Positions 17,497 to 27,974 of a DNA stretch of 64,000 nt are shown here, piece after piece (the stretch's first letter is position 1; each line of letters begins with the position of its first letter). Where the stretch lies: contig CAJNDS010002522.1 of the NCBI GenBank assembly GCA_905221605.1, positions 129,182 through 193,181 of the forward strand. Reading direction: 5' to 3'. The notes under the pieces are model-generated. The model was given only the letters and a program-made list of their open reading frames with translations, searched no databases and was not told the DNA's origin. Position numbers and translations under genes: made by a program. The stretch comes from Symbiodinium natans. Taxonomy: Eukaryota > Sar > Dinophyceae > Suessiales > Symbiodiniaceae.

Positions 17497-20333
17497 TGTG
17501 GGTTCAAGTGAAACAAAAGCTTACTAAAACTGTGGGGTGAAACTGCCGGTAAGTTCCCCCTCTCATTCCTTGTCCTCGGTTTTGACGTACCGCTACCCTC
17601 AACCGAAGTGAGGCCGGAATGTCGTTTTGACCAAGTCGTTGCCATTGGCTTGAAGACTTTGGCCAAGGCAAATTGCCTGTATGCTTGCACATTCTCTGTG
17701 TTGTCTATTCGGGAGGTGATCCATGCCCTCGTTCGTGGAGGTCGCTATCCCTCAACCGAATGGAGGTCATTCCTGTAGACCCAGATGCTCGTTCTCCGAG
17801 TCTCATTGCATGTCCTGAGTGCTTCCATCCACACCCCTCAACCGTAGTGAGGCCGGACATGTCTTCAAACCAGGTCATGGCCCAAGGCTTCATGGACTCT
17901 GGTTACGGTGGCTGCCTCTTGATGCACAGGGCATACTTCCTGTGGCTTTTGCCGGGAGGTGATCCATGCCCTCCGATTCTCAGAGGCCGCTATCCCTCTA
18001 CCGGCGGGGTGGTCAATCCCCATACATAGACCGTTCCGATTGAGGCCCAATTCTGCACTTTCTCGTCATCTCACCTTGACGGATCCATGCCCTCGATTCA
18101 CACATCTCCAACACGAGCCAAGCAGGAGGAACAGGTGAAGTACCTGCCCAAACATACCCCTTTTTAGGCTGGAGGACGCTAAGCGACCGAAATCGCCGCT
18201 ACGCACCGGTGACCCCACGCCACACACCTTCAACAGGTGGCCGGTACAGGCGCCTGACAGGGGGCCGGGCAAGGTGCCGACTACCAGGTCAAACCCACCC
18301 TGCCTGTGAGGATATTATGTACGAGGCCGCTATCCATTGTGAGACTTGACATTCTCCAATCCAGCCGTAGCCATTGTTCCAAAGACAGTCGGCTGGCTCT
18401 CTTGTTTGCCACCAAAACTCCATACTCTCACTTGGGAGTCGATTACCCTCAACCGAAGTGAGGCCCACTCTGCAACCACGGGTTAGCTGCATGCTTGGTC
18501 CTTGTGGGCATTTCTGAAAGCAGTGACAACGAATCCTTCACGGAGTACGTCCCGGCTAATCCAGGGTTCTCAGCAGCTCCGGTGTTCTCGCACTTACTAA
18601 CCGTGCCTTGCTGTTCTCCCCAGAATCGCCCTGGCTTTCTCGCACTTACTCACCAGTCGACGTATTCCTCACCACAAAGTTCACTGCCATTGGGACTCGA
18701 GGCTTCTCCAGTGCAATGCTGGTACCTGCTCTTTGCTGGCCTCCATGCCTGGCCAGTTTCCTTTATCCATATTCTGGAGTTTGCTCTTTCCATATCTCAC
18801 ATTCCCTCAGACCTAAGTCGAGGCCGAATGATTGCTTTGTGTGATTGAGCACTGCTGGGCTGCGGTTGTCTTCTATCAATTGCTCCGACACACCGGCACC
18901 GCGGAGTCTATGCTTCAAGCTCTTGACCGCTTTGCACCCAGTAGCATCAGCCGTCCAAGCTGCATGCAGTGCTTCCAGAGTCTCCAGGACTCAATTCCGG
19001 CAGACCATTCATTCCAGTGCCCGGTCTGCCCATTCCATGTCATGCTCGCAATTATCAGTCCCTCTTGTGCCCATGCGGCATCTTTTCCAGGAACTGCTTG
19101 TCATCATTCTTCCCTCAGCTGAAGCGAGGCCGGAACTTCATGCACCGTTCTTCATCAGCGAGGCGTTTTCGCAACCCTTCTGTTGTTCCCTCAGCCGTGG
19201 CGAGGCCGAACCATCCATTCCCTTAGCCCGGCGAGGCCGAACCTTTGCTCCAGCATAGCGAGGCCGAAACTGCCCTTGCATAGCCTCACATGGCATCTCC
19301 GCTGGTTTCACGGGTTCTGAAAGCATTGTTCTGCGAGGGTATGTTGATCACCCTCATTCCGGCAAGCTAAGCCTGCATTCGGGTTTGCCCTCACATGGCC
19401 CTTAGTGGCGAGGCTGTGCTCGCAATTCAATCCACTTCCACTTGCCTGGTTACTGGCCGGCGACATTCCATCACCTCAAAGGAGCATCCATTCCTCATCA
19501 TCTTCCGACAAGGCCAGCATCCTTCTCGACACATCAGGGCCATACACCATTATCACCAGCCTTCCCAGGTATCTGATTACACGTCCGCTGCCATCAATCA
19601 TCAGGGATGGGTCTGTGGGATCGACATAGAAATCGATGTTCCAAAGTCTCGCATCTTCACAGCATCGGAAGTTCCGGAGCTGCAAGTGGAGGTTAGCTGC
19701 ATTCAGGCTTCTTTGGACATTCCAATTCCCACAGCTGCCCCAGGCTATGTTGCCTCTCCTGGTGCGACGGACAAAGTGGATACGATATGACTGCGACAGT
19801 TCCAGGAAGAGTCCTTCACTACGCCCCTGGTGTGACCATGCAAATACACAGCATGCAATTGCCGGCATGGTCCGTCGCTCTCCGTCTGCCTTGCAGCAAG
19901 TCTCTTTGGCGTGTGGCACACTGTCCAGGGCACAGTGGACGGCCACTTTGGTCGCCGATAGCCCACGGGCGGAATTCTGGGGTTGAGACGGGGCCCTGTT
20001 CCACCAAAGGAAGTTAAGGCCTCGGAACCCGATTCGCTCGCACAGGTCTGCTATCTTCTTGCACCTCAGTTCCAGGAGGTGTTCCCTCAACCGTAGTGAG
20101 GCCGAACTATGTTGTCCCTCCGAAGCGAGGCCGAAGACTTTCCACAATCCTCAGCTCAGGCGAGGCCGACAACACCCTCAGCAGCGAGGTCGAAAGTTCC
20201 CTCGGTGAGGCCGTACACAGGCAGCTATGTGGCTGGCAGAACTACCGAGCAAACACAGTGGTTTCGGTTTGAGTCCTGTTGGAGCCCACCCTTAGGTACA
20301 GCCTCCAGGCCACCGATCCGCTCACTACCTGCG
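17497..20333 (-). repeat. Gamma module copy 1 (probably non-autonomous)
   Basis: A ~2.84-kb unit between S3 and S4. On the minus strand it starts with the same TGTACCTAAGGGTGGGCTCC block as LINE B and ends with TACCGGCAGTTTCACC and TTGTTTCAC words that match the LINE B/C tail. Hairpin clusters lie at 19111-19268 and 20080-20215, and an AC/GT-stem copy (CCTC A AC CGAA GT GAGG) at 17597-17613. A 223-codon minus-strand frame at 19476-20147 (C-terminus EDDEEWMLL) is shortened to 156 codons in gamma 2, with several amino-acid changes, so it is not a supported gene. The word GATCCATGCCCTC recurs at 17719, 17960 and 18082. Confidence 0.7.
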
Positions 20334-20414
20334 CACCCCACCGGGGTTGAGCCGAGACTTGAGCCAGGTGAATTTTACGTCTGCACGCTGCGAGGCGTAG
20401 CCACCCGAAGGGGC
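20334..20414 (-). repeat. S leader copy 4 (upstream of gamma 1)
   Basis: Like copy 1 it has GAGACTTGAGCC rather than GAAACCTTGAGCC. It sits between gamma 1 and the 3' end of LINE C. Confidence 0.8.
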
Positions 20415-20670
20415 TGAGGTTAGTGGGTGAAACATACAAGCTACAAACTCTGCACAGTGAGACTACCGGTACTAGCCCTCACTTTCCTCAGACATTTGTC
20501 GAGGCCGAAATCCATTCCCTCAGACCGTGGTCGAGGCCGAAATTCCCTCAGGTCATGCCGAGGCCGAACTTCCCTCTCTTGCACCCCTCAGACCGAAGTC
20601 GAGGCCGAAACTCCTCAGGCAGCACGCCGAGGCGGTATTTTGATTCGGTTTGTTGGTGCCTCTCTGACCA

Positions 20671-21144
20671 CTATCCATGTTTCTTGTCAAGCCAATGGAG
20701 CGCTGTCCTTGGCCTTTGCTGGTTCTGCAATTTATGCACCAAAAGGTGCACAGGCTTGACTTGCCCCATGGCTTTCTTTTTCTCCTCTCCCTCAGCTTCC
20801 TGCGAGGCCATATTGTGGGCACCTGGCCCTTCCGCCAGCGTGACTGTACGAGGCTGGCTTGCCTCTTGCTCTTCATCGACACCCTCAGCTTGAGGCGAGG
20901 CCGTACTGTCTTCTCCTCTCTCCCGTAGGCGTACCGGACCCACCGGAGATTCCGAAGCTCTCTCCTCTTCACTATCCCAAGGCTGCTCCGGGTGTCTGGC
21001 CTGTCGAAGCGGGGAACGTTCACGGGGCTGATCCTTCTGCTTGTTCTTGCTTTTGCCCTTGCCTTTGTCCGGCCGATTCCTTAACCAGGATGGCAGTCGG
21101 GACCCTTGTCTTCTCATCGTAGCATCCGTCTTCCATTGCCTCAT
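20671..21144 (-). pseudogene. LINE C ORF3 remnant
   Basis: Only the low-complexity N-terminal part survives (157 codons from ATG 21142-21144). After residues matching ALHW of LINE B ORF3, the frame crosses the deletion junction near 20690 and ends within seven codons. The whole kinase-fold-like domain is gone. Confidence 0.7.
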
Positions 21145-21317
21145 TGCTACAGGCCAGCCTTGTCCGGCGATGTCGCAAGCACGCGGCACCGCGAGGCCGA
21201 ATTACACTCCCTCAGCAAAGCGAGGCCGTAAACACCAATCACAAGTCCCCGTTGCGAGGCCCTCACCCTCAGCTACGAGGCCGAAAAAACCCTGCTCCTT
21301 GCACCAAACGGCTGCGG

Positions 21318-24300
21318 TTATTGCGTTCCCTCAGCTTGGCGAGGCCTAACAAACAATGACATCTTCTGCTGTGCGCTGGCTTGGGGCTTAGCTTTGGCGT
21401 GTTTCCCACCAAACTGAACGCGAGGCTGCTGAAACTGGACGTTGCTCATACTTCCACCATTGACAAGGGTTTGCGCTTGGGTAGCCAGCTTGCCTTGAGA
21501 AGTCCGCGATTTGCACTCACCCGCCAGGCTTTTATTGCACTTCTGGCTGACCGGTGCATGTGTTCTGTCACACTTTGTGCAAACCCAACGGATTCCCAAA
21601 TTCACCATATTATGGGAGGGGTGGATACCCCACTCTTCACGCACTCGCGCCTCCGGCTGGTTGACGCAGTACTGCTCCAAGACCACCTCCAAGTTCGTGA
21701 GGGTTTGTTGTACATACAACCCGCACAGTTGACATTTCAGTGTTAAATTCCGGGGGTGTTCGCTGCCCTTCTCCCATTGATGCCCGCGCTCCGGGTTTTT
21801 AAGCAACTGCCAAAGCCGCTGGCGTTTGTTGAGTTTGGCGTTGCCCTGCTCTTTTTTGCATCCCTCAGCTTTCTGCGAGGCTTCCATCTTCTCTTTGTAA
21901 TGCGCATGGTCCAGGATGAAGGGGAAGTCTTCTTCTTTGCGCTTCCGCAAAATGTGGGCTGCGCGTGCACCGTACGCCAGGGAAAGTGTGCGCACCACAT
22001 TGTCCAATTCTTTGACACGCCTCTTGTGCGCTGGGCTGTAAGCAGCCGCCGCCACTGCTCCACATACTTTGTCTGCCATGTCATTCGCTGCACGTCGCCA
22101 CAACGTACCCGGCCCCATCTTCGCCAGGAATTCCTCTTCAGTTTTGTGGGACGGGACCCATGTTGCCTTGATACGTTTCCTGCCATTCCACACTTTGCTC
22201 CATTCCAGGTCATCCTCCGGCGGTTGTGTTTTTTGTAGCACTTGGACTGCCGGCTTGCAATCCATAGTGACATCAATCAGATCCTCCGTGTGCTCCATTA
22301 GTCGGAAAAGTGCACGACGCTCCATGTCCACCACCGGCTGCCACGGGTAGACCAGCTCTGTAATCCGTCCGACTTCCACCAGGACACCTTTTGTCCAGGA
22401 CATAGCCACCACTGCAAGGGCTGATGTTTGTACACGTGGGTCTATTCCTCCTGGACCTCCACTTGCGTCAGTGGCGAAGATCAAGCCTTCCGCTTCCACT
22501 TTTGCATCAGCTGCGAAGCATCCTTGGTATCGCAGACCTAAAAGGTGTTCCGGCGGCTTCGGGTGCCACACCGCCGGCTTTGGCAGGAGTGCCCTTGTCC
22601 ACAAACACTCCCATGGGTATTTGTGACGCAAGTATTCCTGGAGCTTGGGTTCTTTGAACCCTTGTTCACGCCAGTAAGGACATTCCTTGAGGACATGCTC
22701 CAGAGTTGCTGGCATTTGGCACTTCTTGCACCATCCTGGCTTGGTCTCCGTGATGACGCCCGCGTGCCACACTGACTTTATACCTTCCATAAGGCCTGGG
22801 CTTAGGCCTCCCAGCTTCGTCAGCTTGTGATGCGGCGTCCAATCCAGCCCCTCTTGGGCACCAGCGCCACCTGCCTGTCGCGCTATTGCAGCCCGTTTTT
22901 GTTCCTCCAGGAATCCCTCAAGCCATTTGTAGGCGAGGCTACCCATGCGTGGCTGGGTCCAATCAACGTTGAGGACACTTCCTCTCTTCCATTTGCCTGG
23001 GTCACTGGCATCCACCTTCAGATCCATTAAGTACGCCATGGTTGCTGCCATCGGCCCCGTGACCAGTGGCCAGTGGTGTTTGGCCGCACTCAACCTCTTC
23101 CAAGTGGTTTTCCAGGCCAAGTCAAAGTGGGCTTTTCCGCCACCAATCCATGCACGGAAAACCTTGGCCACCACCTTGAAATGCTGCTTGTGGATTGTGC
23201 GCTTTGGATCCTGGCATTTCTTGGCTCCCATGTCCAAGATGGTTTCCAAACTCCCAAGCTTGTATTTACCCAGGTGTTTTCCTACCACTGTTCGGAGCCA
23301 TTTCATTCTTTTAGGTGATACCCCCACAGAGGGGTGCCCCCACAAAGCAACGGATGTGATCGCTGCCTTGACCACGCGGAGTTTAGTGCTGGGCGGCGGC
23401 CCCAGCCTGGACAGTTTGCTATGTCTCGCATGGGCTTTCTTGGCCCGCGTTGCCGACGTCACCAAGCGACGCTTTCGCCCCCCTGTACTGTCGACGCCCA
23501 AGTCACGCATCACGTCGTACACCTGTGGCTCATGAGGCAACAGGAGTTCTCGCAGGTGCTTGCTCGCCTGGGTACTGCTGGCCACAAACCCTGTCTTCTT
23601 GGATGAAATCGTGAAACCATTAGCGTCCATCCCGTCCTTTAAGCTGCGGTAGACTCGTATCGCACTATCCGCCACTTGTTTAAAGGACTTATGCTGGATG
23701 TCAATTGAGACATCATCCAACCAACAATCCACGTTTGCCACATCTCGTCGCCTTTGGATCTTATCTATCACCGGGTGCAATGCCACCTTTGCCAACGATG
23801 GCGCAGCTGGACACCCTGCTTGCACGCCATTCGCAGCTCTGATGCCTGCCGACAGCACCCCATCCGCCACCAAATATCTGGCACCCATGTACACTTCCAG
23901 TGCCATCTTCAGGATGAGCGGTGGATATTGCAGGGCCGTTGCTGCCGTGATCAATTGCTGAAATTGGATGGTATCGAAAAAGGACTCGAGGTCCACAAAG
24001 AGTGACACCACATGCACACCATTTGTCTTCGCCACCTCATTTCGCAGTAGTCTGCCTACGGCCACGTCCAAGCAGCAACTGCCTGGGACTGCCTTGTCGT
24101 ACGTGGCAGTTTGGGCATAGCCTGCCTGCCAAGTACTTACCAAATCCCATCGCAAACGGACCCAGGTCCTGTACAGGATGTGTAGCAAGGCGATTGGTCT
24201 TTCCCGGGTCAGATTCTTCGGCAGCATTGCTATAAGGGAGACTGTCATTTGCTGCGGCCATGCTGCCTTGGCCTCACATTCATGGTAGAAGGACACAACG

Positions 24301-26408
24301 GCTTCAACTGCTTTGTCGTCCATGGCCTGCAAATGGTCAATCCTCCAGCCATCCGGCCCCGGGCTCTTTAGTGCCAGTTTTTTGATCCTTGCCTTGACCT
24401 CGACAGGGTTCAGCGGCTCCACGCTGGCCGCTTGTTTTTTGGCTGCATCCTCAAGCTCCGTCATGAGCGAGGCCGATTTTGCCAACGGCTGGCCCGTCGT
24501 CCACACTGCCGCCCAGTGGTCTCGGCGAATGTGTGGCCGTTCCAGCATGTCATATTCCATGTAGGGTCTTTGTACCACTTGTTCTTCTTTTCGCAAGGCA
24601 TTGTATAATGGTCGCATGCCCTTTTCCATGGCCTTGCTGAGCCATTGCTTGTACTGGTGGGCTGTCTCTTCCATATCCGCCTTTCTCGCGTAGCATTGCT
24701 GTTCGTCGATGCGCTTCAGAACAAGTCTAGCGTCCGTACCCCGGCCCAGGATATTCACGAGCATATCCTCCTGGTTCTGCGCATCACCCTCGTAATACTC
24801 GCCGAGCCTGCGTTGGACCAGACGCGCCACCGGATGCGCATCGCCATGATGTCTGCCTTGTTTGACCCATTGTTGGACCCTGTTCCAAAAGGCCGCCCTC
24901 TTGCCTGTCCAGACAACGTTCTCCGGGTTGTTGACCACCAACTTCTTCCGGACAATCTCGGATTTAACACCCATGCCTTCGATTCGGCCTGTGATCGACC
25001 TCTCCACCCCGGCACTCAGGTGAGCGAATGTCTCACTGAGCTCATCTTCCATCTTGGGTTCATCCAGGATGTTGATGCTCTGTGTGTTTTGAACTGGTTC
25101 GTATTCCACAGTCTCCGTCACCAATGCTCCCGCCTTCTTCATCTGGGGAACATCAGGGCTACTGCACGGTTGGGCTACCCTCCAATGCATCGCAGCATGA
25201 GGCCGAAAAGGGGTTTCCCAATCCGTTTTCACTTGCAGGATGGGCACCAAGCATTTCGCAACCAGCCCGTAATCAATTTCGTCCGATCCTTGGGCCGTTG
25301 GTTCCCCCACTCCTACAAATGCACCACCAACTTCTGTCGCCATAGTTGTGCCCCTCATGGTATCCTGGGCTTCATTCCAATCTCCCAGCACCATATATGG
25401 CACTTTGCAGCCCTTGAGAAAGGCTATCAGTCTCGCCAGTACTTGGATATTGTTTGGAGCCTGGAATCCGACCCCGCTCTCCAAATACAGACTGACGATG
25501 ATCAAATCCCAGCCTTTGTTTCTCATGGCACATGCCAGGAAGCCCGCCGGTCCTGACCCATACTCGGTAAGGTATCGCAGATTCCTATGTCGGGGTGCCA
25601 CCACTGCCAGGCCTCCTTGTACACCCTTAATTTTTGTACTGCCTGGCACGCCAATGAAGGTGTATCCCATATCCTGGCAATGGCTCATGGCTTGCTGGAT
25701 ACCCTCCGTCTTGAGATGGGTTTCCTGCAGCACCACCAGGTCCGGTCCTAGTTCGTGTATCCATGCCGCTATGGGTTTCCTCCAGCTGGTGATGTTAGCC
25801 GCTGTGATTTTGATGCATTTGGCCTTATCATCTTGGCGATACCCACTTGCCACATCTGCCAAGATCCATTTGGCATATTGTGCGTCATGCTCCACAAAGG
25901 AACGAAGCACTTCGTGGCATGCTCGTTGTTGTAGCGGGTTGAGTTCCTGCTCTTCCAGCTTCTCAATGGCTTCGAGTGCAGCAGCCTCACTGGAAGCATC
26001 ATATCTACCCACCACTTGGCATAGCGTTTGCCACTCCTGTGGCAGATCTTTTGGTGGTTCCGTGGGTTTTGCTTTCCGCTTCTTGGGCTTTTGTTTTCCT
26101 CTGCGACCCTCAGCACACGGCGAGGCCGAGAATCGTGTTTCCTCAGCTTCCTGCGAGGCCTTCATGTTCTCCCCTCTAACCGCTGCATGGTCTCTCATCT
26201 GTATTTGGCTTCCCTCAGCTTCTCGCGAGGCCGAATGCTCACATTCCTCTTCGATGTCTTCCCTTGTTATATGGAAGTATCTGGGCCCTGTGACCGCCCA
26301 ACTGCTGTCCACAGCTCGGACAGGCTCCGGACCCCTCGTAACTGGACTCCAGCTCTCTTGGCTGTCTTCCACTGTGCTGTTTGTACTAGGCACATGGGTA
26401 CTAGACAC
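21318..26408 (-). CDS. LINE C ORF2 polyprotein (APE endonuclease, RT, RNase H, Cys clusters)
   Basis: 1,696 codons from GTG 26408, with the frame open back to the ORF1 stop and the first ATG at 26198. Motifs and residue numbers are those of LINE B ORF2. Differences are scattered and mild: for example Glu for Ala in the KMxDEL stretch, Ala for Thr just before the GVQAGCPA motif, and Ser for Arg before the last Cys cluster. No stop or frameshift is present, so like B it could still supply proteins in trans. Its lost ORF3 shows that ORF3 is not needed to keep this reading frame intact since the copies split. Confidence 0.9.
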   Translation of the reverse strand: MSSTHVPSTNSTVEDSQESWSPVTRGPEPVRAVDSSWAVTGPRYFHITREDIEEECEHSASREAEGSQIQMRDHAAVRGENMKASQEAEETRFSASPCAEGRRGKQKPKKRKAKPTEPPKDLPQEWQTLCQVVGRYDASSEAAALEAIEKLEEQELNPLQQRACHEVLRSFVEHDAQYAKWILADVASGYRQDDKAKCIKITAANITSWRKPIAAWIHELGPDLVVLQETHLKTEGIQQAMSHCQDMGYTFIGVPGSTKIKGVQGGLAVVAPRHRNLRYLTEYGSGPAGFLACAMRNKGWDLIIVSLYLESGVGFQAPNNIQVLARLIAFLKGCKVPYMVLGDWNEAQDTMRGTTMATEVGGAFVGVGEPTAQGSDEIDYGLVAKCLVPILQVKTDWETPFRPHAAMHWRVAQPCSSPDVPQMKKAGALVTETVEYEPVQNTQSINILDEPKMEDELSETFAHLSAGVERSITGRIEGMGVKSEIVRKKLVVNNPENVVWTGKRAAFWNRVQQWVKQGRHHGDAHPVARLVQRRLGEYYEGDAQNQEDMLVNILGRGTDARLVLKRIDEQQCYARKADMEETAHQYKQWLSKAMEKGMRPLYNALRKEEQVVQRPYMEYDMLERPHIRRDHWAAVWTTGQPLAKSASLMTELEDAAKKQAASVEPLNPVEVKARIKKLALKSPGPDGWRIDHLQAMDDKAVEAVVSFYHECEAKAAWPQQMTVSLIAMLPKNLTRERPIALLHILYRTWVRLRWDLVSTWQAGYAQTATYDKAVPGSCCLDVAVGRLLRNEVAKTNGVHVVSLFVDLESFFDTIQFQQLITAATALQYPPLILKMALEVYMGARYLVADGVLSAGIRAANGVQAGCPAAPSLAKVALHPVIDKIQRRRDVANVDCWLDDVSIDIQHKSFKQVADSAIRVYRSLKDGMDANGFTISSKKTGFVASSTQASKHLRELLLPHEPQVYDVMRDLGVDSTGGRKRRLVTSATRAKKAHARHSKLSRLGPPPSTKLRVVKAAITSVALWGHPSVGVSPKRMKWLRTVVGKHLGKYKLGSLETILDMGAKKCQDPKRTIHKQHFKVVAKVFRAWIGGGKAHFDLAWKTTWKRLSAAKHHWPLVTGPMAATMAYLMDLKVDASDPGKWKRGSVLNVDWTQPRMGSLAYKWLEGFLEEQKRAAIARQAGGAGAQEGLDWTPHHKLTKLGGLSPGLMEGIKSVWHAGVITETKPGWCKKCQMPATLEHVLKECPYWREQGFKEPKLQEYLRHKYPWECLWTRALLPKPAVWHPKPPEHLLGLRYQGCFAADAKVEAEGLIFATDASGGPGGIDPRVQTSALAVVAMSWTKGVLVEVGRITELVYPWQPVVDMERRALFRLMEHTEDLIDVTMDCKPAVQVLQKTQPPEDDLEWSKVWNGRKRIKATWVPSHKTEEEFLAKMGPGTLWRRAANDMADKVCGAVAAAAYSPAHKRRVKELDNVVRTLSLAYGARAAHILRKRKEEDFPFILDHAHYKEKMEASQKAEGCKKEQGNAKLNKRQRLWQLLKNPERGHQWEKGSEHPRNLTLKCQLCGLYVQQTLTNLEVVLEQYCVNQPEARVREEWGIHPSHNMVNLGIRWVCTKCDRTHAPVSQKCNKSLAGECKSRTSQGKLATQAQTLVNGGSMSNVQFQQPRVQFGGKHAKAKPQASAQQKMSLFVRPRQAEGTQ

Positions 26409-26600
26409 AGCTTGACTGCCTTCCCCATGCGCCTGTGGCCATACAATGTCCCCGTGACACTGCTTCCGGCCACCACCAAAAGTGTAAACAGAGTCTCCCC
26501 ATTGAGACTCCTGAGACTGTCTTGCTTGCTTCTTTTGGCTGTTCGGACCAGGAGCGACTCTGAGGTGTCGGCCCCTCCACTCCTGTCCCAGCCTGAGGCT
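26409..26600 (-). other. Open inter-ORF segment of LINE C
   Basis: Same layout as in LINE B: ORF1 stop TGA at 26601-26603, then 64 open codons to GTG 26408. The stop context is GAA TGA AGC, differing from B in the base just after the stop. Confidence 0.6.
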
Positions 26601-27572
26601 TCATTCGCCATGGGCACGCGCCGGCGAGCGTTCGCGCCCCGTCGGCGTTGCCCTGACTGACACATCTCGAGACATGCGCATCGGCCCATACATGCCAAGT
26701 TCGGTTGGCATGCCTGGCTCTCGTGGTCCCAAGACTCCAGTCCAGTCTGTCTCCACGACCTTGACTGCCATCCTTGTTTTGAGCGCTTCCGCTTGCTCGT
26801 CGGTCAGGATGATCCCTTCCTTTTCCAGGTAGGACGCGACGTCCTTGTACGGCGAATCCTCCTCATCTTTCACACAGGCTTGTACCTTCCTCTGTGCTTC
26901 CGCAACCTCAAGCTCCGTGGTCTGGATGGCCTGGCTGACTTGCGCAAGCTGCTTCATGGCCTGCTCGAACTCGCTCTTGATCCTTTCCGTTTTGTCTTGA
27001 AGCCGGACCTTCTTCTCAATGAGTGATCTCAGCTTGTTTGTCGTCCTTCTGTATGTACCAACATGGCGGCTGAGCTCCTGCTTTGGCGTCTCATCCTCAG
27101 GCTTGTAATCCCCTGGCGGGGGAATACCCGCTGCTCTGAGCAGCCTTTGCACTGCGGGCTCAGCTCCCTGCCACACCGTTTCAATGGCCTCGTGGTACTC
27201 CTTTTGCGTCATGCTTTCGGTTTGCGATCCACTGCCTGGTAGTCCCGGGGGCCAATTGGGCCCCGGCTCCATCGTCCGCGGCTTCCATCCTGCTTCTTCG
27301 ATGGCCTTCTTTGCCTCCATAGAAAGCGTACCCCACGCCTTCGTGAGGGCTTGGTCGGCCATCCCTTCTTTGTTCTTGGCCTGTCTTGTCCACCATGTAG
27401 CGTCGTCCTTTGGCCATTGCCACTTCTTACGCTGGCTTGACCATGCTCGCTCACGGTAGGTGGCCTTTTTCCACGCCTTTCCGCAATGCCAGCAGTTCGG
27501 GTTGTAGTACAAGTCTTCATTCCAGACCCAACCCACCTCACAGTGGGCACACACAGTACAATGCTTCCCCAT
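26601..27572 (-). CDS. LINE C ORF1 protein (N-terminal zinc-ribbon-like, coiled coil)
   Basis: 323 codons from ATG 27570-27572, with the CAHC and CWHC pairs and the Lys/Glu-rich helical segment of LINE B ORF1; over the shared 323 residues the two proteins look almost identical. The open frame extends 14 codons upstream to a non-ATG codon, and that extension differs between B and C. This supports the ATG immediately before GKHCTVC as the real start. The TGA stop is followed in frame by ORF2. Confidence 0.8.
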   Translation of the reverse strand: MGKHCTVCAHCEVGWVWNEDLYYNPNCWHCGKAWKKATYRERAWSSQRKKWQWPKDDATWWTRQAKNKEGMADQALTKAWGTLSMEAKKAIEEAGWKPRTMEPGPNWPPGLPGSGSQTESMTQKEYHEAIETVWQGAEPAVQRLLRAAGIPPPGDYKPEDETPKQELSRHVGTYRRTTNKLRSLIEKKVRLQDKTERIKSEFEQAMKQLAQVSQAIQTTELEVAEAQRKVQACVKDEEDSPYKDVASYLEKEGIILTDEQAEALKTRMAVKVVETDWTGVLGPREPGMPTELGMYGPMRMSRDVSVRATPTGRERSPARAHGE

Positions 27573-27893
27573 GACTGCTGCAGCCTGATGCCAGTCCCAC
27601 CAGCACCTCAGCAATGCGAGGCCTAAGATCCCCTCAACCGTAGTGAGGCCGAACTTTATGTGTCCTCAGCCGGAGCGAGGCCGAAACTTGCCCCTCCCTC
27701 TGCCGAAGCGAGGCCGAAAACACACCCTCTGCCGATGCGAGGCCAAAAAGTTCCCTCAGCACTTGGCGAGGCCGTACTCAGGCAGCTATGTTGCTGGCAG
27801 CCGACTACCAAGCAAACACAGTGGTTTCGGTTTGAGTCCTGTTGGAGCCCACCCTTAGGTACAGTCTCCAGGCAACAGCACTCCCTACCTGAG
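27573..27893 (-). promoter_or_regulatory. 5' leader of LINE C with five hairpin motifs
   Basis: Counterpart of 14961-15282, with the same tandem hairpins (27632-27778). Differences from B are single bases, among them a loss near 27622. Regulatory function is inferred only from position. Confidence 0.45.
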
Positions 27894-27974
27894 CACCCCA
27901 CCAGGTTGAGCCGAAACCTTGAGCCAGGTGAATTTTACGTCTGCACGCTGCGTCGCGTAGCCACCCGAAGGGGC
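27894..27974 (-). repeat. S leader copy 5 (upstream of LINE C)
   Basis: It carries CCACCAGG in place of CCACCGGGG and TGCGTCGCGT in place of TGCGAGGCGT. Both changes weaken self-complementary blocks seen in the type copy. Confidence 0.8.

Larger units (their letters stand above)
20415..27893 (-). mobile_element. LINE C, near-identical copy of LINE B with a 3' deletion
   Basis: It is collinear with LINE B at a constant offset of 12,612 bases from ORF3 to the leader, but lacks 784 bases (7291-8074 of LINE B) in the ORF3/3' region. About ten amino acids differ across the 1,696-codon ORF2, all outside the catalytic motifs I listed for B. The copies are therefore young, or kept alike by tandem duplication or gene conversion together with the following beta module. 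Confidence 0.82.
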
